Assembly (NCBI RefSeq): GCF_000715075.1 | Contig: NC_134100.1 | Location: 30,238,042 to 30,302,041, forward strand | Direction: 5' to 3' | Length of the DNA stretch: 64,000 nucleotides | Source of the DNA: Nicotiana tabacum | Taxonomy: Eukaryota; Streptophyta; Magnoliopsida; Solanales; Solanaceae | Shown here: positions 1 to 11,198 of the stretch, piece by piece | How positions within the stretch are numbered: the first letter of the stretch is position 1 | Layout: each line of letters opens with the position of its first letter | Program-made: the position numbers and the translations under genes | The notes under the pieces: model-generated | The model's database searches: none | Told to the model about the DNA's origin: nothing | Seen by the model: the letters and a program-made list of their open reading frames with translations, nothing else

Positions 1-2276
1 TCAAGTAGTTTCCCTAGAAATACGCATTTCAAGCTCACCTTATATAACCGCATGCGTATCAATCCCTAGCTGCCCGATACCACCGTATGCGTATACACAT
101 CACAACTCGCACCCCAAGCGCCCAAATATCATAACTTGCCAAAAGAATCAACAATATCAATGTTTTCACAACAAATAGCTCAAGGCTCAAACACAATGTA
201 TACAAGAATATCAACAGTAGCAAACTTAAAGTGAAAAACTCAATAAGAATGATATTTCAATAAATAACAACTTTGCCTCACTGTGATCATGGCTTTTACA
301 ACTTGAGCACCAATAACTCAACAAGAAGATATTCCATGAAATCAACAACTTCAAGTAAATAATCCAATAATTAAAAGTAATAAGATAATAAGGAAGATAA
401 TAACTTCAACTAAAGCATATAAGAGCAAATAATAAGTAAGAGGTGAACAAGTGTTAAAAATGTTTAATAAAGCATGTGAGGGTAGATTAATACATATAAA
501 GATAGATTAATAATGAAAAATGTAACATGCTATGATAATTAAATTAAAGGCATGAAAAGAGTTCAATTAGCCTAAATCGGTCAAATACCACATATAGACC
601 GCGTACCCATTCGTCACCTTGCGTATATGGCCTTAACATATAACAATGAGCACAATCAACCCAAATCCTAAGGGGTAGTTTTCCTCACGCAAAGTTAGAT
701 AACATACTTACCTCAAATAAGCTAAAACAATTCACTCGTAAGCCTTTACCGTGAATATCCAACTCCGGACGGCTCGAATCTAGCAAAAATAACTATGATA
801 AATACGAACCATAGAAAACTATTCCAGATAATAAAGTTGCAATCTTTATAGAAAATCAAAAAGTTAACTCAAAAATTCAACCTCTGGGCTGCGTCACGGA
901 ACCAGACCAAACTTACAAAATCCTTAAACCCATTCAATAATGAGTCCAACCATACTAAAATTTCCAATTCCGACCTCAAATCGACCTTCAAGTCCTCAAA
1001 TTATAACTTAGGAAGTTTTCACAAAATTCCCCCAATTTTTCAAATCAAAATAGTAAATAAATGATAAAAATAATGATGGATTCATGTATAATAGTCAAAT
1101 TCGAGTCAAAATCACTTACCCCGATCAACTCCTTGAAATCTATTTAAAAATGGCCCAAAACCTAGGTCTCTAACTTAAAGGATGAAAAATGCAACAAAAT
1201 CCTCGATCTGTTCCTTTTTTGCCAAATGATTCCACTTTTGCGGACCAACAACCGCTTCTATGGCTCCACACTAGTGGAAAACCCATCGCAGGTGCGGCTT
1301 TTCATTAAGACCATGCAAATCCGCTTCTGCGGTCAGGAACCGCTAGTGCAGTCCTACTTATGCGGACGCTCGACCGCTCTTGCGGTCCAACACAAAAATC
1401 CAAATTTTGCATCTGTGGTGCCTCTCCTCGTTCTGCGGATGCGCATCTACGCATCCGCACGTCTTCATTCACACCTGCGGAACCTGTGCACTAGGCCAAT
1501 TCTCTCTTCCACGGCTCTGAGGCTACTTCTACGGTGCCGCATATGCGACCGAAAGTGCGCAAGTGCGATTGCACCAGACGCAGAAGTTTTTCAGCAATCA
1601 ACCAAGTCCAAATGAGCCCGATTTCAATCCAATTCATACCCGGGGCCCTCGGGACCCTGTCCGAACATGCCATCAAGTTCCAAAACATGTAACAAACCTA
1701 TTTGAGGCCTAAAATCACATCAAACAACATCGAATCTACAAATTGCAACCCAATTCAACCTATTGAATCCATGAACATTCAGCTTCTAAAACTAATGTTT
1801 ATTCATCCCAAACCAACTCCGATTGATCTCAAATTTTGCACACAAGTGATAAATGACACAACAGACCTATTCTAACTTCCGAAATAGGAATCTCACCCCG
1901 ATATCAATAAAGTCAACTCTCAGTTAAACTTCTTAACCTTCCAAACCTTCAACCTTCTAACTTTTGCCAATTCAAGCCAAAACGACCTACAAACCTCCAA
2001 ATCAATATTTGAACAAGTTCCTAAGTCCAAAATCACCATACAAAGCTATCGAAACCATCAAAACTCATTCCGGAATCGTATACATAAAAGTCAAACTCCA
2101 ATCAACTCTTTTAACATAAGCTTCCAACTTTGGGACTGAGTGTCCCAATTCACTCCGAAATCACTTGAAACCAAACCAACACCCGGGCAAGTCACATAAC
2201 CACAATACAACATAGAGGAGGCAATAAATAGGGGAACAGGTCTAAAATACTCAAAATGACTGGCCGGGTTGTTACA
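1..2276 (-). repeat. 3' LTR of element A (partial)
   Basis: On the minus strand the LTR begins TGTAACAACCCGGCC at 2276, right after a purine-rich tract. The other end lies outside the window. The termini agree with the 5' LTR remnant at 7418-7462, which ends CGTGACA on the minus strand. The stretch holds no gene. Its open frames (for example 1226-1615 plus) overlap a GC-rich, hairpin-rich segment and show no known domain. Confidence 0.8.
1321..1458. repeat. Cluster of short GC-rich inverted repeats in LTR of A
   Basis: Three perfect hairpins lie within 140 bp: CCGC-TTCT-GCGG (1321-1332), GACCGC-TCTT-GCGGTC (1372-1387) and a 9-bp stem GCGGATGCG / CGCATCCGC with a 6-nt loop (1435-1458). They sit in an otherwise AT-rich LTR. 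Confidence 0.6.
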
Positions 2277-2290
2277 TACTTCCTCTCTTT
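2277..2290 (-). promoter_or_regulatory. Polypurine tract of element A
   Basis: Read on the minus strand the 14 bases are AAAGAGAGGAAGTA, ending immediately before the LTR start TGTAACAACCC. Position and composition fit the plus-strand primer. The upstream motif TTCGAGGATGAACG is shared with the polypurine region of element D (48919-48952). Confidence 0.7.
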
Positions 2291-2299
2291 AAATAAACG

Positions 2300-3640
2300 T
2301 TCATCCTCGAACGAGTATATACACATACCTGAAGTGGTAAAAAGATGAGGATAACGGCTACGCATATCATGCTCGGTCTCCCAAGTTGTATCTTCGACTG
2401 GTTGACCCCTCCATTGAACATTCACTGAAGCAATGTTATTTGAACTCAACTTTCGGACCTACCTACCCAAGATGGCCATCAGCTCCTTAACATAAGACAA
2501 ATCCTTGTCCCATTGGACTGAGATAAAATCTAAAACATGGGATGGTCACCGTAATACTTCCAGAGCATGAAAACATGTAACACTGGATGAATTACAGATA
2601 AACTAGGTGGCAATGCAAGCTTGTAGGCCACATCTCCCACTCTCTCAAGGATCTCAAAAGGACCGATATACCTAGGGCTCAACTTGCCCTTCTTTCCGAA
2701 CCTCATCACACCCTTCATAGGTGAAACCCCAGAGCAAAACCCTCTCTCCAACCATAAATGCTACATCAAGAACCTTCCGATCGGCATAACTCTTCTGCCT
2801 AGATTGTGTTGTACGAAGCCGATCCTGGATCAACTTGACCTTCTCCAAGGCATCCCGAACCAAATATGTGCCCAATAATCTAGCCTCACCCAGCTCAAAC
2901 CAACCAACTAGAGAACGACATTGCCTTGCATATAGGGCCTTATAAGGGGCCATTAGAATACTTGATTGGTAGCTATTATTGTAGAAGAACTCTGCAAGAG
3001 GCAAGAACTGATCCCAAGAACCCTTGAAATCCATAACACAAGAACGAGCATATCCTCTAAGATCTAATAGTACTCAAACTGTCTGTCCGTTTGTGAGTAA
3101 TATGCTGTACTCAACTCAACTCGTGTGCCTAAATCAAGTTGTATGGCTCTCCATAAGTGCGATGTAAACTGCGTGCCCCAGTCAGAGATGATGGATACCG
3201 GAACACCACGAAGTCGAACAATCTCACGGATATAGATCTGAGCCAACTACTATGAAGAATAGGTAATCACCACCAGAATGAAATGACTTGGTCAACCTAT
3301 CCACAATCACCCATGCAATGTCAAATTTCTACAATGTCTATTGGATCCCAACAACAAGGTCCATGGTAACACACTCCCATTTCCACTAGGGAATCTCAAG
3401 TCTCTGAAGCAAGCCGCTTGGCCTATGATGCTTATACTTCACTTGCTTACAATTTAGATACCGAGATATATACTCCACTCTGTCTTTCACAATTTAGACA
3501 CCAAGCTATATACTCCACTATGTCTTTCTTCATTCTCATACACTAATAGCGCTGCCTCAAATCTTGATATATCTTAGTGGCACCCGAATGAATGGAGTAC
3601 CGCGTATTGTGGGCCGCCTCAAGATTCAACTCACGTAATC
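2300..3640 (-). pseudogene. Integrase with chromodomain-like C-terminus (broken), element A
   Basis: Integrase inserts the element cDNA into chromatin, and in chromoviruses a C-terminal chromodomain guides it. Minus-strand frames give a zinc-finger remnant near 3640, then YIREIVRLRGVPVSII and a catalytic-core block at 3064-3246 with SDWGTQFTS (the family usually has an Arg where Trp stands) and SQTDRQFE carrying the probable catalytic Glu. The C-terminal part follows at 2530-3034 ([22 protein letters not shown]). The last fragment (2192-2449) has QWRGQPVEDTTWETE, typical of the end of a chromodomain. At least three frame changes and several stops separate these pieces. Some bases of the core are missing around 3250-3400. 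Confidence 0.75.
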
Positions 3641-4460
3641 AATCAACAATGGGTACACAAACCTGACCCTGCATCCGCAACACCCTATCATCTCTAATAG
3701 AAACCTCCTTGGCATCACCATGATGTATCGTGTCCTTAAGGACAAGCATATTGGGGTCGTCATACTAACGCTCTCTGATGCACTAGACTGGGAAAACACG
3801 CAAGCAAGAACTTGACTAGGCTCCGAAACATCCAATCTCACAAACTGATTGGCCAAGGCCTGAACAACAATGGCTAGTGGCCTCTCTGCTGCCTGTAGAT
3901 ATGCCAAACTACCCATACTCTCCGCCTTTCGACTCAAGACATCAGCCACCATATTAGCCTTCCCGGAATGATATAGAATAGTGATATCATAGTCTTTAAG
4001 AAACTCTAACCACCCTCTCTGCCGCAAATTAAGATCTTTCTATTTGAACAGATGCTGGAGACTCCAGTGATCGGTATAGACCTCACATGGGACACCATAC
4101 AAATAGTGCGCTTAATCTTCAAGGAAGGAACAATAGTTTCCAATTCCAAGTCGTGGACATGATTATTCTTCTCATAGACCTTAAAATGCTGAGACGCGTA
4201 GGCAATCACCCTACCGTCTTACATCAACATCACGCCAAGGCCAATACGTAACGTATCACGATACACAGTGTAAGGCCCGATCCCGTAGGAAACACCAACA
4301 GTTTGGTTGTAGTCAAAGCAGTATTGAGCTTTTGAAAGCTCGCCTCACACTCCTCAAATCATCTTAAAGGAGCACCCTTCTAGGTCAATCTGGTAATAGG
4401 TGTAGCAATGGATGAGAAACCCTCTATGAAACGGTGATATTACCCGGCCAAACCAAGGAA
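3641..4460 (-). pseudogene. RNase H and connection region (broken), element A
   Basis: RNase H degrades the RNA strand of the RNA-DNA hybrid during reverse transcription. Frames at 4006-4209 (IAYASQHFKVYEKNNHVHD) and 3626-4027 ([32 protein letters not shown] in part) match the Ty3 RNase H ending in the VADVLSRK word. The first catalytic segment near 4250 reads VYRDTLRIGLG, so an aspartate is present but its context is altered. The region is split by frameshifts and sits directly downstream of the reverse transcriptase remnant. Confidence 0.7.
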
Positions 4461-5130
4461 ACTCCGGATCTAAGTGGCTGAAGACGGTCTGGGCCAACTC
4501 TGAACTGCTTCAATCTTCTTTGGATCTACCTTGATCCCCTCACTCGACACCACATGACCCAAAAATGCCACCGAATTAAGACAGAATTCACACTTTGAGA
4601 ATTTTGTATACAACTTTTTTTCTCTTAAGATCTGGAGCACAATCTTCAAATGCTGCTCATGATCCTCCCGACTGCGGGAGTGCACCAAAATGTCATCAAT
4701 AAATACAATGACAAATAAATCAAGATATACTGGAATACACTGTTCATCAAGTGCATAAATGTTACTGGGGCGTTGGTCAACCTAAATGACATCATAAGGA
4801 ACTCGTAGTGACCATACCGAGTCCTAAAGGCAGTCTTTGGGATATCCGGATCCTGGATCTTTAGATGATGATACCTTGACCGCAAATCAATGTTTGAGAG
4901 CATTTTGGCACCTTGTAACTGAGAAAATAAGTCATCAATGTGCAGTAATAGGTACGTGTTCTTCACTCTAAGATTTCTCAACTGCCGATAATCAATACAC
5001 ATGCGCACAAAACCATCCTTCTTCTTCACAAATAGAACCGGAGCACCCCAAGGTGAGACACTAGGCCTAATGAAACCCTTATCAAGAAACTCTTGCAACT
5101 GCTACTTTAACTCCTTCAACTCCACTGGGC
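4461..5130 (-). pseudogene. Reverse transcriptase (broken), element A
   Basis: The frame 4646-5098 reads a Ty3 palm domain: [32 protein letters not shown], then [15 protein letters not shown] with the first catalytic Asp. A frameshift near 4715 separates this from [19 protein letters not shown], the YxDD catalytic box in its chromovirus form. The frame 4470-4688 then continues [21 protein letters not shown]. Both catalytic boxes survive, but the frame does not. Confidence 0.8.
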
Positions 5131-5339
5131 CATACGGTATGGTGGAATAGAAGTGGGATGAATGCTCAGCAATAAGTCAATACCAAAATCGATATTCCTG
5201 TCAGGTGGATGCCCGAAAGATCTGCTGGAAATATATCTGGGAAGCCTCTCACTACCGAAACTAACTCAATGGTAGGAGCATCAACACTGACATCTCTCAC
5301 AAAGGATAGATATGCATCACACCTTTTCTCAACCATCCA

Positions 5340-5850
5340 CTATGCCTTAAGGAATGACACAACCCGACTAGGAATATAATCCAATATACACCTCCACTCT
5401 AACCACGGCAAACCTGGCATAGCCAGTGTCACAGTTTTGGCGTAACAATCAAGAATAACATAATAGGGTGACAACCAGTCCATGTCCAAGATAACATCAA
5501 AGTATACTATACTGAGTAACAATAGATTAACTCTGGTCTCAAAACCATCAATAACAGCTAAACATGACCGATACATACAGTCCACAACAATAGAATCTCC
5601 TATAAGCATGGACATATATATAGGAAAACTCAAAGATTCACGAGTTATATCTAATTACGGAGCAAAGTAAGATAACACATATGAGTAAGTGGAGCCTAGA
5701 TCAAATAAGAATGATGCATCTCTATGAAAAATCGGAATAATACTTGTGATAATCGTGTTTGATACAATTGCCTCTGACTTATTTGGAAAAGCATAGAATC
5801 TGGCCTGGCCTCCCCTTCTAGGGTGACCCCTACCCACCTAACCTCCACCC
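5340..5850 (-). pseudogene. Aspartic protease (broken), element A
   Basis: The protease cuts the polyprotein. Two frames, 5655-5837 and 5340-5633, together give HRDASFLFDLGSTYSYV and VILDMDWLSPYYVILDC. The active-site triplet is D-L-G, while this family normally has D-S/P-G. A stop or frame break lies between the two parts. It sits between the gag remnant and the reverse transcriptase, as expected. Confidence 0.75.
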
Positions 5851-7218
5851 TAGCTGGCTATATAGGTGGAGCTGCAACTAAAGCAGCAACCACAGCCTGA
5901 GAAGTCTATGGACCCGGTGGAATACGTGAAGCATGTGTAGCCTGTGTAGGCACACCCTTCCTGAGTTTGAGGCAGTCCCTCACCATATGTTGGGTATCAC
6001 CACACTCAAATCAAGCTCTCAGTGGGCATGGCTGCTGAAACTACCCCTGACCGTGTCGACTGGACTGACCGCTGAAAGCACCCCATTCAGGAGGTGCACT
6101 AGATAGTGGTGGTGCATAATAGGCAACCTGAGACCTGGAAGTAGCTAGAGTACCACTAGAAGATGGAATTGCTGAATGAACTGGACACCCATAGCCTCTA
6201 CCATAGCGGGCTGCAAATGGGGTGTGAGGTACCACTATATCCACCAGAATCTCGACGCCTCTTGGCCTCCCTATCCTCTCTCTCACAGCCCTGCATACCC
6301 TCCAACCTTTGTGTAATCTCTACCACCTACTGATATGGGGTATCTGTCTCCAACTCCTGAGACATGCTTAATCTAATACTATAATTGAGCCCCTTGATAA
6401 ACACTCTCTGACTTTGGAAGCCAAGGCGGGTGCATGTTTGGACAAATCACTGAATCAGATAGCATACTTTGACACTATCATAGTACCCCAGTGTAGCTGC
6501 TACAACTCCATGCGCCATGCATCCCCAATGGTCTGAGGAACAAACTCTCTCAAGAACATCTCTAAAAACTAAGTCCATGTAAGTGAAGCTGCATCAGCTG
6601 GGCTATCTTCATCATAAACCTGCCACCACTGATACACTACTCTTAATAGCTAAAATGTAGTAAAGCAACCCCGCTCATCTCCATAATACCCATGGTGAGG
6701 AGAATACGTGCCACTTTTCTAGAAAACCCAGTGCACCCTCTGTAGTAGGACAATGAAAGTAGGAGGGTGATACTTCTTGAACCTCTCAAGCCTAAGCTGC
6801 TCATCCTCAGATGCCCGTGCTCTACCCTCAGGCTGGACTGGAACAACAGGCTACTGGCATAAATTTCGGGACCTGATCAACATGGACCCTCTGCTCTAGA
6901 GTATGGCCAGGGAGTTTGAGCTCCTCCCCTAGCTTGAGATATGGTTGGTGCAAGTGGATTCAACACTGCTTGAGCTACAGTACCGAATATGCTCAAGAAC
7001 TGTGCGAGGGTCTCCTGAAGTGTAAGGGTGGCAACAGGTGCCTCGGGTGCCTTCCCCTAAATTGGAGCTACTGGTGGCTTCTCTGTCGCTGCTAGGGTAG
7101 GTTCTCTAGCTGCACCACATGCCCCTTCTCATCCTCTGCCTCGGCCCCAACCTCTTGCGGCTCTAGCAGGTGGCGCGGGTGTCTGATCATCGGATCCAAT
7201 GGTGCGTGTCCTCACCAT
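5851..7218 (-). pseudogene. Gag (broken), element A
   Basis: Gag builds the virus-like particle. The likely start is the minus-strand ATG at 7218, giving MVRTRTIGSDDQTPAPP, an opening common in this family. Only short open frames remain (6643-6846, 6041-6286). The zinc knuckle near 5990-6013 reads x-F-E-C-G-D-T-Q-H-M-V-R-D-C, but its first Cys codon is now the stop TGA (complement of 6011-6013). The gene is a pseudogene. Confidence 0.7.
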
Positions 7219-7400
7219 ATGTGAGAGAATGGAAAGACAAAGATTCAAAATTTCGAAGTCAACAAATTCGCACATTAAGGAATCAAATAAGTGAAGTTTC
7301 CTAACAGTTCCATAGCCTCTCGAATATAAGTACAGATGTCTCTGTACCGATCCGCAAGACTCTACTATACCTGCTTATGACTCGTAACACTTTGAAACTA

Positions 7401-7414
7401 GAGCTATGACACCA
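7401..7414 (-). promoter_or_regulatory. Primer-binding site of element A
   Basis: Minus strand TGGTGTCATAGCTC, three bases inside the LTR end at 7418. It resembles the complement of the initiator tRNA-Met 3' end (TGGTATCAGAGC) with two changes. The adjacent leader 7310-7400 is shared with elements D and F. Confidence 0.75.
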
Positions 7415-7417
7415 TCT

Positions 7418-7462
7418 TGTCACGACCCCTAATTCCCCACTAAAGGATGTTGTGATGGCACC
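7418..7462 (-). repeat. Truncated 5' LTR of element A
   Basis: Only 45 bp of the LTR 3' end remain, ending TCGTGACA on the minus strand next to the primer site. It stops at 7462, where element B begins TGTTGATACCC. Confidence 0.75.
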
Positions 7463-10400
7463 TGTTGATACCCAATTTTTCCCCAAAATATTTTAAAATT
7501 GCATGTATACCTGCAAAATCATGTATTAATAGCAATTGGTATTTTTTCACAATTTTCCTATATTTTTATTAATTTATCCAGCATGTTATTTCCAATAAGT
7601 AATTACAGAATTGCATCACAAGTGATTTCAAAAGCATTTCTTGATTTAGTTTATTATTTATGGTCCTATTTAAACCAAATTATTTCATAATTAGCCAAAT
7701 TGGCATCTTTTGGCTATAATTACAATAACTTTGCAATTATAGCCCAGGCATATAATTTTGTACTATTCTTACTAAAAACGTAGTCATTTGTATTTTTAAA
7801 ATACTAAATAATCTTTTAAAATTATTTTTCTATGCATGAAATTCATTTTTTGTAATTATTAGCTATTTTACAAATTATTTTAATTAATTTAATTGGGTAT
7901 TTAACTAATAGCCAATTGCATTTCACTTCTAGCCTAAATTGAACCAGCCCCAAACCTAATTAAACCAGCCCAATACCCCAAAGCCCAATCCACTATCCTA
8001 CCCAACCCAATTTCCGTTTAATCTGGACTATTGATCAATTTTGATCAACGGACCAGATCCATCCTTACCATAATTAACCTAAAATGACTACTCCCTGAAC
8101 CCTCATTCCCATCCTCTCATTTGCTCTCATTCTCTCCGCCATTACATCTCTCATCTCTCTCAAAATCCTCTCTGCTAAACCTAACTCCTACTCGTCGGCC
8201 GTTGGTTTGCCAGTAACCATGGTGGTCTCACCACCATCCCCAACCCCATGGCTCTCTTCCTATGCCGTTTGTTGCTGCCTTGAGGCCCTCAAGGGAACTA
8301 GAAGGCAGTTCACTCACCTCTCATGGTTTCTATGCCGTTCTCAGGCCACTCTTGGCCGTCCGAGTAAGATCTTTATATTTTCTGGCTAGATCCATGACTT
8401 CTAAGCCGGAATCTCTTTATCTCTGGGTTATCTCTCTTTGAAACCCTAAATCATCTCTTGACCCTTCAGATCTACCATAGATCTGAGTATATTTTGAGTT
8501 ATTCTTGTTGTTTTCCATGATAATCTCTCCGATTTTTCGAAAATGCCTCTTCGTCTTCAAACTAGGGTTCATAACCCCTTTTCAAAACGCCTTTTCTTCT
8601 GATTGTTGGTATCAATCTATGATTTTTACTATGTTTAAACGGTTTATTTAAGTTTTTCCTTTTATTTGATTCATTATGTTGAAAACACTAATTCTTGGTC
8701 TTAATCTTGGATTCTAAGAACCATCCTTGTTTATTTGTTCGTTTAATTTGTTCACATGTCTGTTATTCATGAATATGTTCTATGTTTCTATGATTTTTTA
8801 CCCTATTATGCTCATTAGGGTTTCTGAGTTTGCTTTTTCCGCCTATACTATGTTTGTTCTGTTTATTAACATAAATTTGTGTCAATTCCTCTAATTAGTA
8901 CTATTTTTTTAGTTGAATTCTTGACTTTATGTGATTTTTACTTTACTATTCTTATTAGTGTTTCTGATTTTTATTCCTTCTTGCCTATGCTGTGATTATT
9001 TTGTGTATTTCACAGCAATTTGTGTTAATCCCCTTAATCATTACTACTCCTATTTGAATCCCTATTTTCCTATAATGGATACCTTTCACTAATCTCTTGT
9101 GATGATTTCCTTACTGATTTTCAACCTCTAAATATCTTCTTGCCTTATTTTGTGGTTGATTATGCTGTCAAGTTGATTCTTAGACATTTTCCTTAATTAG
9201 AATTTGTCGAACCTAGCCTCTATTACATGCTCTGTACTATGCTTATTTCCTTATGTGTTGTATTCCAGTCTCATATGATCTCCTTCCTTATTTGTCTTTA
9301 CCGTTTGAAGTTAACTCCCTTAATTAAGGGAGTACTTCTACTAATTTTATACTAATTGATACCTAGTTCCATAATTACTGCTTGACTTTGATTCTTACCT
9401 TATTATTCTACCTAGTTTCAAACTATATATATGCTCTCTCATTAACACACTCAGACACGAACTCTTGGTTTAAAACTCTCTCTCTCATACTAAAAGCTCT
9501 CTGCCCTCTTTTGCGATTACCTACTACTTTTCTAAGTTAGCCGGCTACAAGCCAAGGCTTACTATTGTGCTCTCCTATTCTTCACTTTTTGTTTGCCGTC
9601 ACTTTAATGGTATGTCCTGATTTCAATTCAAGTTCCAAAACCAATATGTTTCTTTTATTACTTCAATTCCTCCTGTTTCTAGTCTGTTTTTACTTATGGT
9701 TCTATCGTTCAACTTTCAACTAATATGTTTACTTCATTGCTTCATCAACATGCTCCTAAATGTGTCCTCTCCCATAGACCCAACATGTTTATGAAGTGTT
9801 ATCCCCCTTCTAGTGTACCCCAATATGACTCTTCCTTACTAATGTTCTATGCAACGCAGTTGGCTATCTTTAAGTGACCTGATTCTGTACTTAAGTGCCC
9901 CTATAACTATGTGTTTACCTATGTGACCTATGTGTCCCCAAACCCTTGACCCCATGTTTGTGGCTGCTGAACCTGCTTTGGTTCTATGATATCTAGCTGT
10001 GTATGAACCTGTTTTGGGGGTGCTGTGTTTGGATTGTTGTTTACTATTCCACTCTCTTTTCAAAACTGTCTCTGATGTCTTTTACAAAACTATTTCAAAC
10101 AAGTCCCTTTTCAAACTTTTTCCCTACTTAAATCTTTTCAAGCACTCTCACATCTACTCTTAGGTTTTAAGTTCTGCCCCTCTAATGTGTGACCGCTTAG
10201 GGATCCCTATGAGATCCCTCTGAACTTTGATACATTAGAGCTGGCCCCTTCCACACAGCACTTACTCAACTATGACTATGAAATCTGGGTGCGAGTACTA
10301 TCCGGGATCCCTTGAGGTCCTTAGGGAACTCTGACACACCCGAAAATCCGGCATTGGAAATGTTGGAAATCTGGGCCTATTGGTAGGCTCCCTATAGAGT

Positions 10401-11198
10401 AACTTTTTCTTTTTCTTATCTGCTTATGTAATTCATTTGATATTGACCTGTAATAATTTGTAAACGAATATTAGGGATTGGATAGTGAAAATGGGAAGCT
10501 AGCTATGCATGTTATAGATATCAAAAAGGGTAGAAATCATACTTTAGGTCTATATTTCCTGTATGTGCAATAGAATCCATGCTCAAAATATATCATGTAT
10601 TAGAAACCATACTCTTAGGGCTCTTGTATACTGTTTCAGCACCTCATTTTTTACATTCTTATCACTTAGAAATCCTATTTTAGGATAAAGGGGAATTAAA
10701 AACAAAGATTGCTACTCTTGCACACTTGACAACATGCTCTATAATGTTGTAACCTTTCTATGCATTTAGAAATCCTGATATAGGAAATTCTGCAATCATG
10801 TCGTGCATATTAAAAATTCTGCTTTAGGAATTCTGCATATAAATCACTCTACATTTATACGTGCATATTAGATACCATGCTTTAACATCTCATTCGTACT
10901 TGCTCAGTCACACCTAGAGTAAACTACTGATTACTGAAGAGGTAAAAACAACTTCACATTTGATTATCCTGTTTAAAATAAGCTGGTATTAATCCCTGCA
11001 TTTTTATAACACTTAGAACTGCATGTTTTGGGTAAAATAACTCCTTCATCCTTCTAATGGTTCTGATAACAATTGTGCATTATCCTACGCCTAGGAAAGC
11101 CTTAGGTAATACAATTTCTCCTAAGATTGGAAACTGCCCCTTTGTGTGTATTGCTTATTGATTAACAAGTTTAAAATCAGTAGCCAAAATAATTAGGG
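7463..11198 (+). mobile_element. Element B: long LTR-like segment, no coding
   Basis: It starts TGTTGATACCCAATTTTT, which parallels the LTR starts of E (TGTAAGCACGTGATTTTT) and of C on the minus strand (TGTAGACATGGGATTTTT). It holds a CT-rich leader-like zone near 8100-8400, and no pol or gag words were found. The segment ends at 11198 against the oppositely oriented LTR of C. The U5 landmarks seen in C and E are missing, so it is probably an LTR truncated by the insertion of C. It could instead be a non-LTR-derived fragment. The small frames inside show no domain. Confidence 0.5.
10528..10885 (+). repeat. Degenerate interspersed repeat in element B
   Basis: The word TTAGAAAtCcTgcTtTAGG, in varied forms, recurs about six times with spacings of roughly 40-100 bp (near 10530, 10592, 10665, 10762, 10826 and 10867), several times followed by TTCTGCAT or TCTTGTAT. 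This suggests an old tandem duplication inside the LTR. Confidence 0.45.

Larger units (their letters stand above)
1..7462 (-). mobile_element. Element A: decayed Tekay/Del-like Ty3 retrotransposon
   Basis: Minus-strand order is truncated 5' LTR (7418-7462), primer site, gag, protease, reverse transcriptase, RNase H, integrase with chromodomain-like end, polypurine tract and 3' LTR (1-2276, continuing off the window). Translated fragments in several frames match the usual chromovirus polyprotein words, for example a GTQFTS integrase motif, a FIDDILVHS polymerase motif and a DWLSPY protease motif. Every domain is split by frameshifts or stops, so no polyprotein can be made. The 5' LTR is interrupted at 7462/7463 by element B. 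The Tekay assignment rests on the chromodomain tail and domain order and is an inference. Confidence 0.85.
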
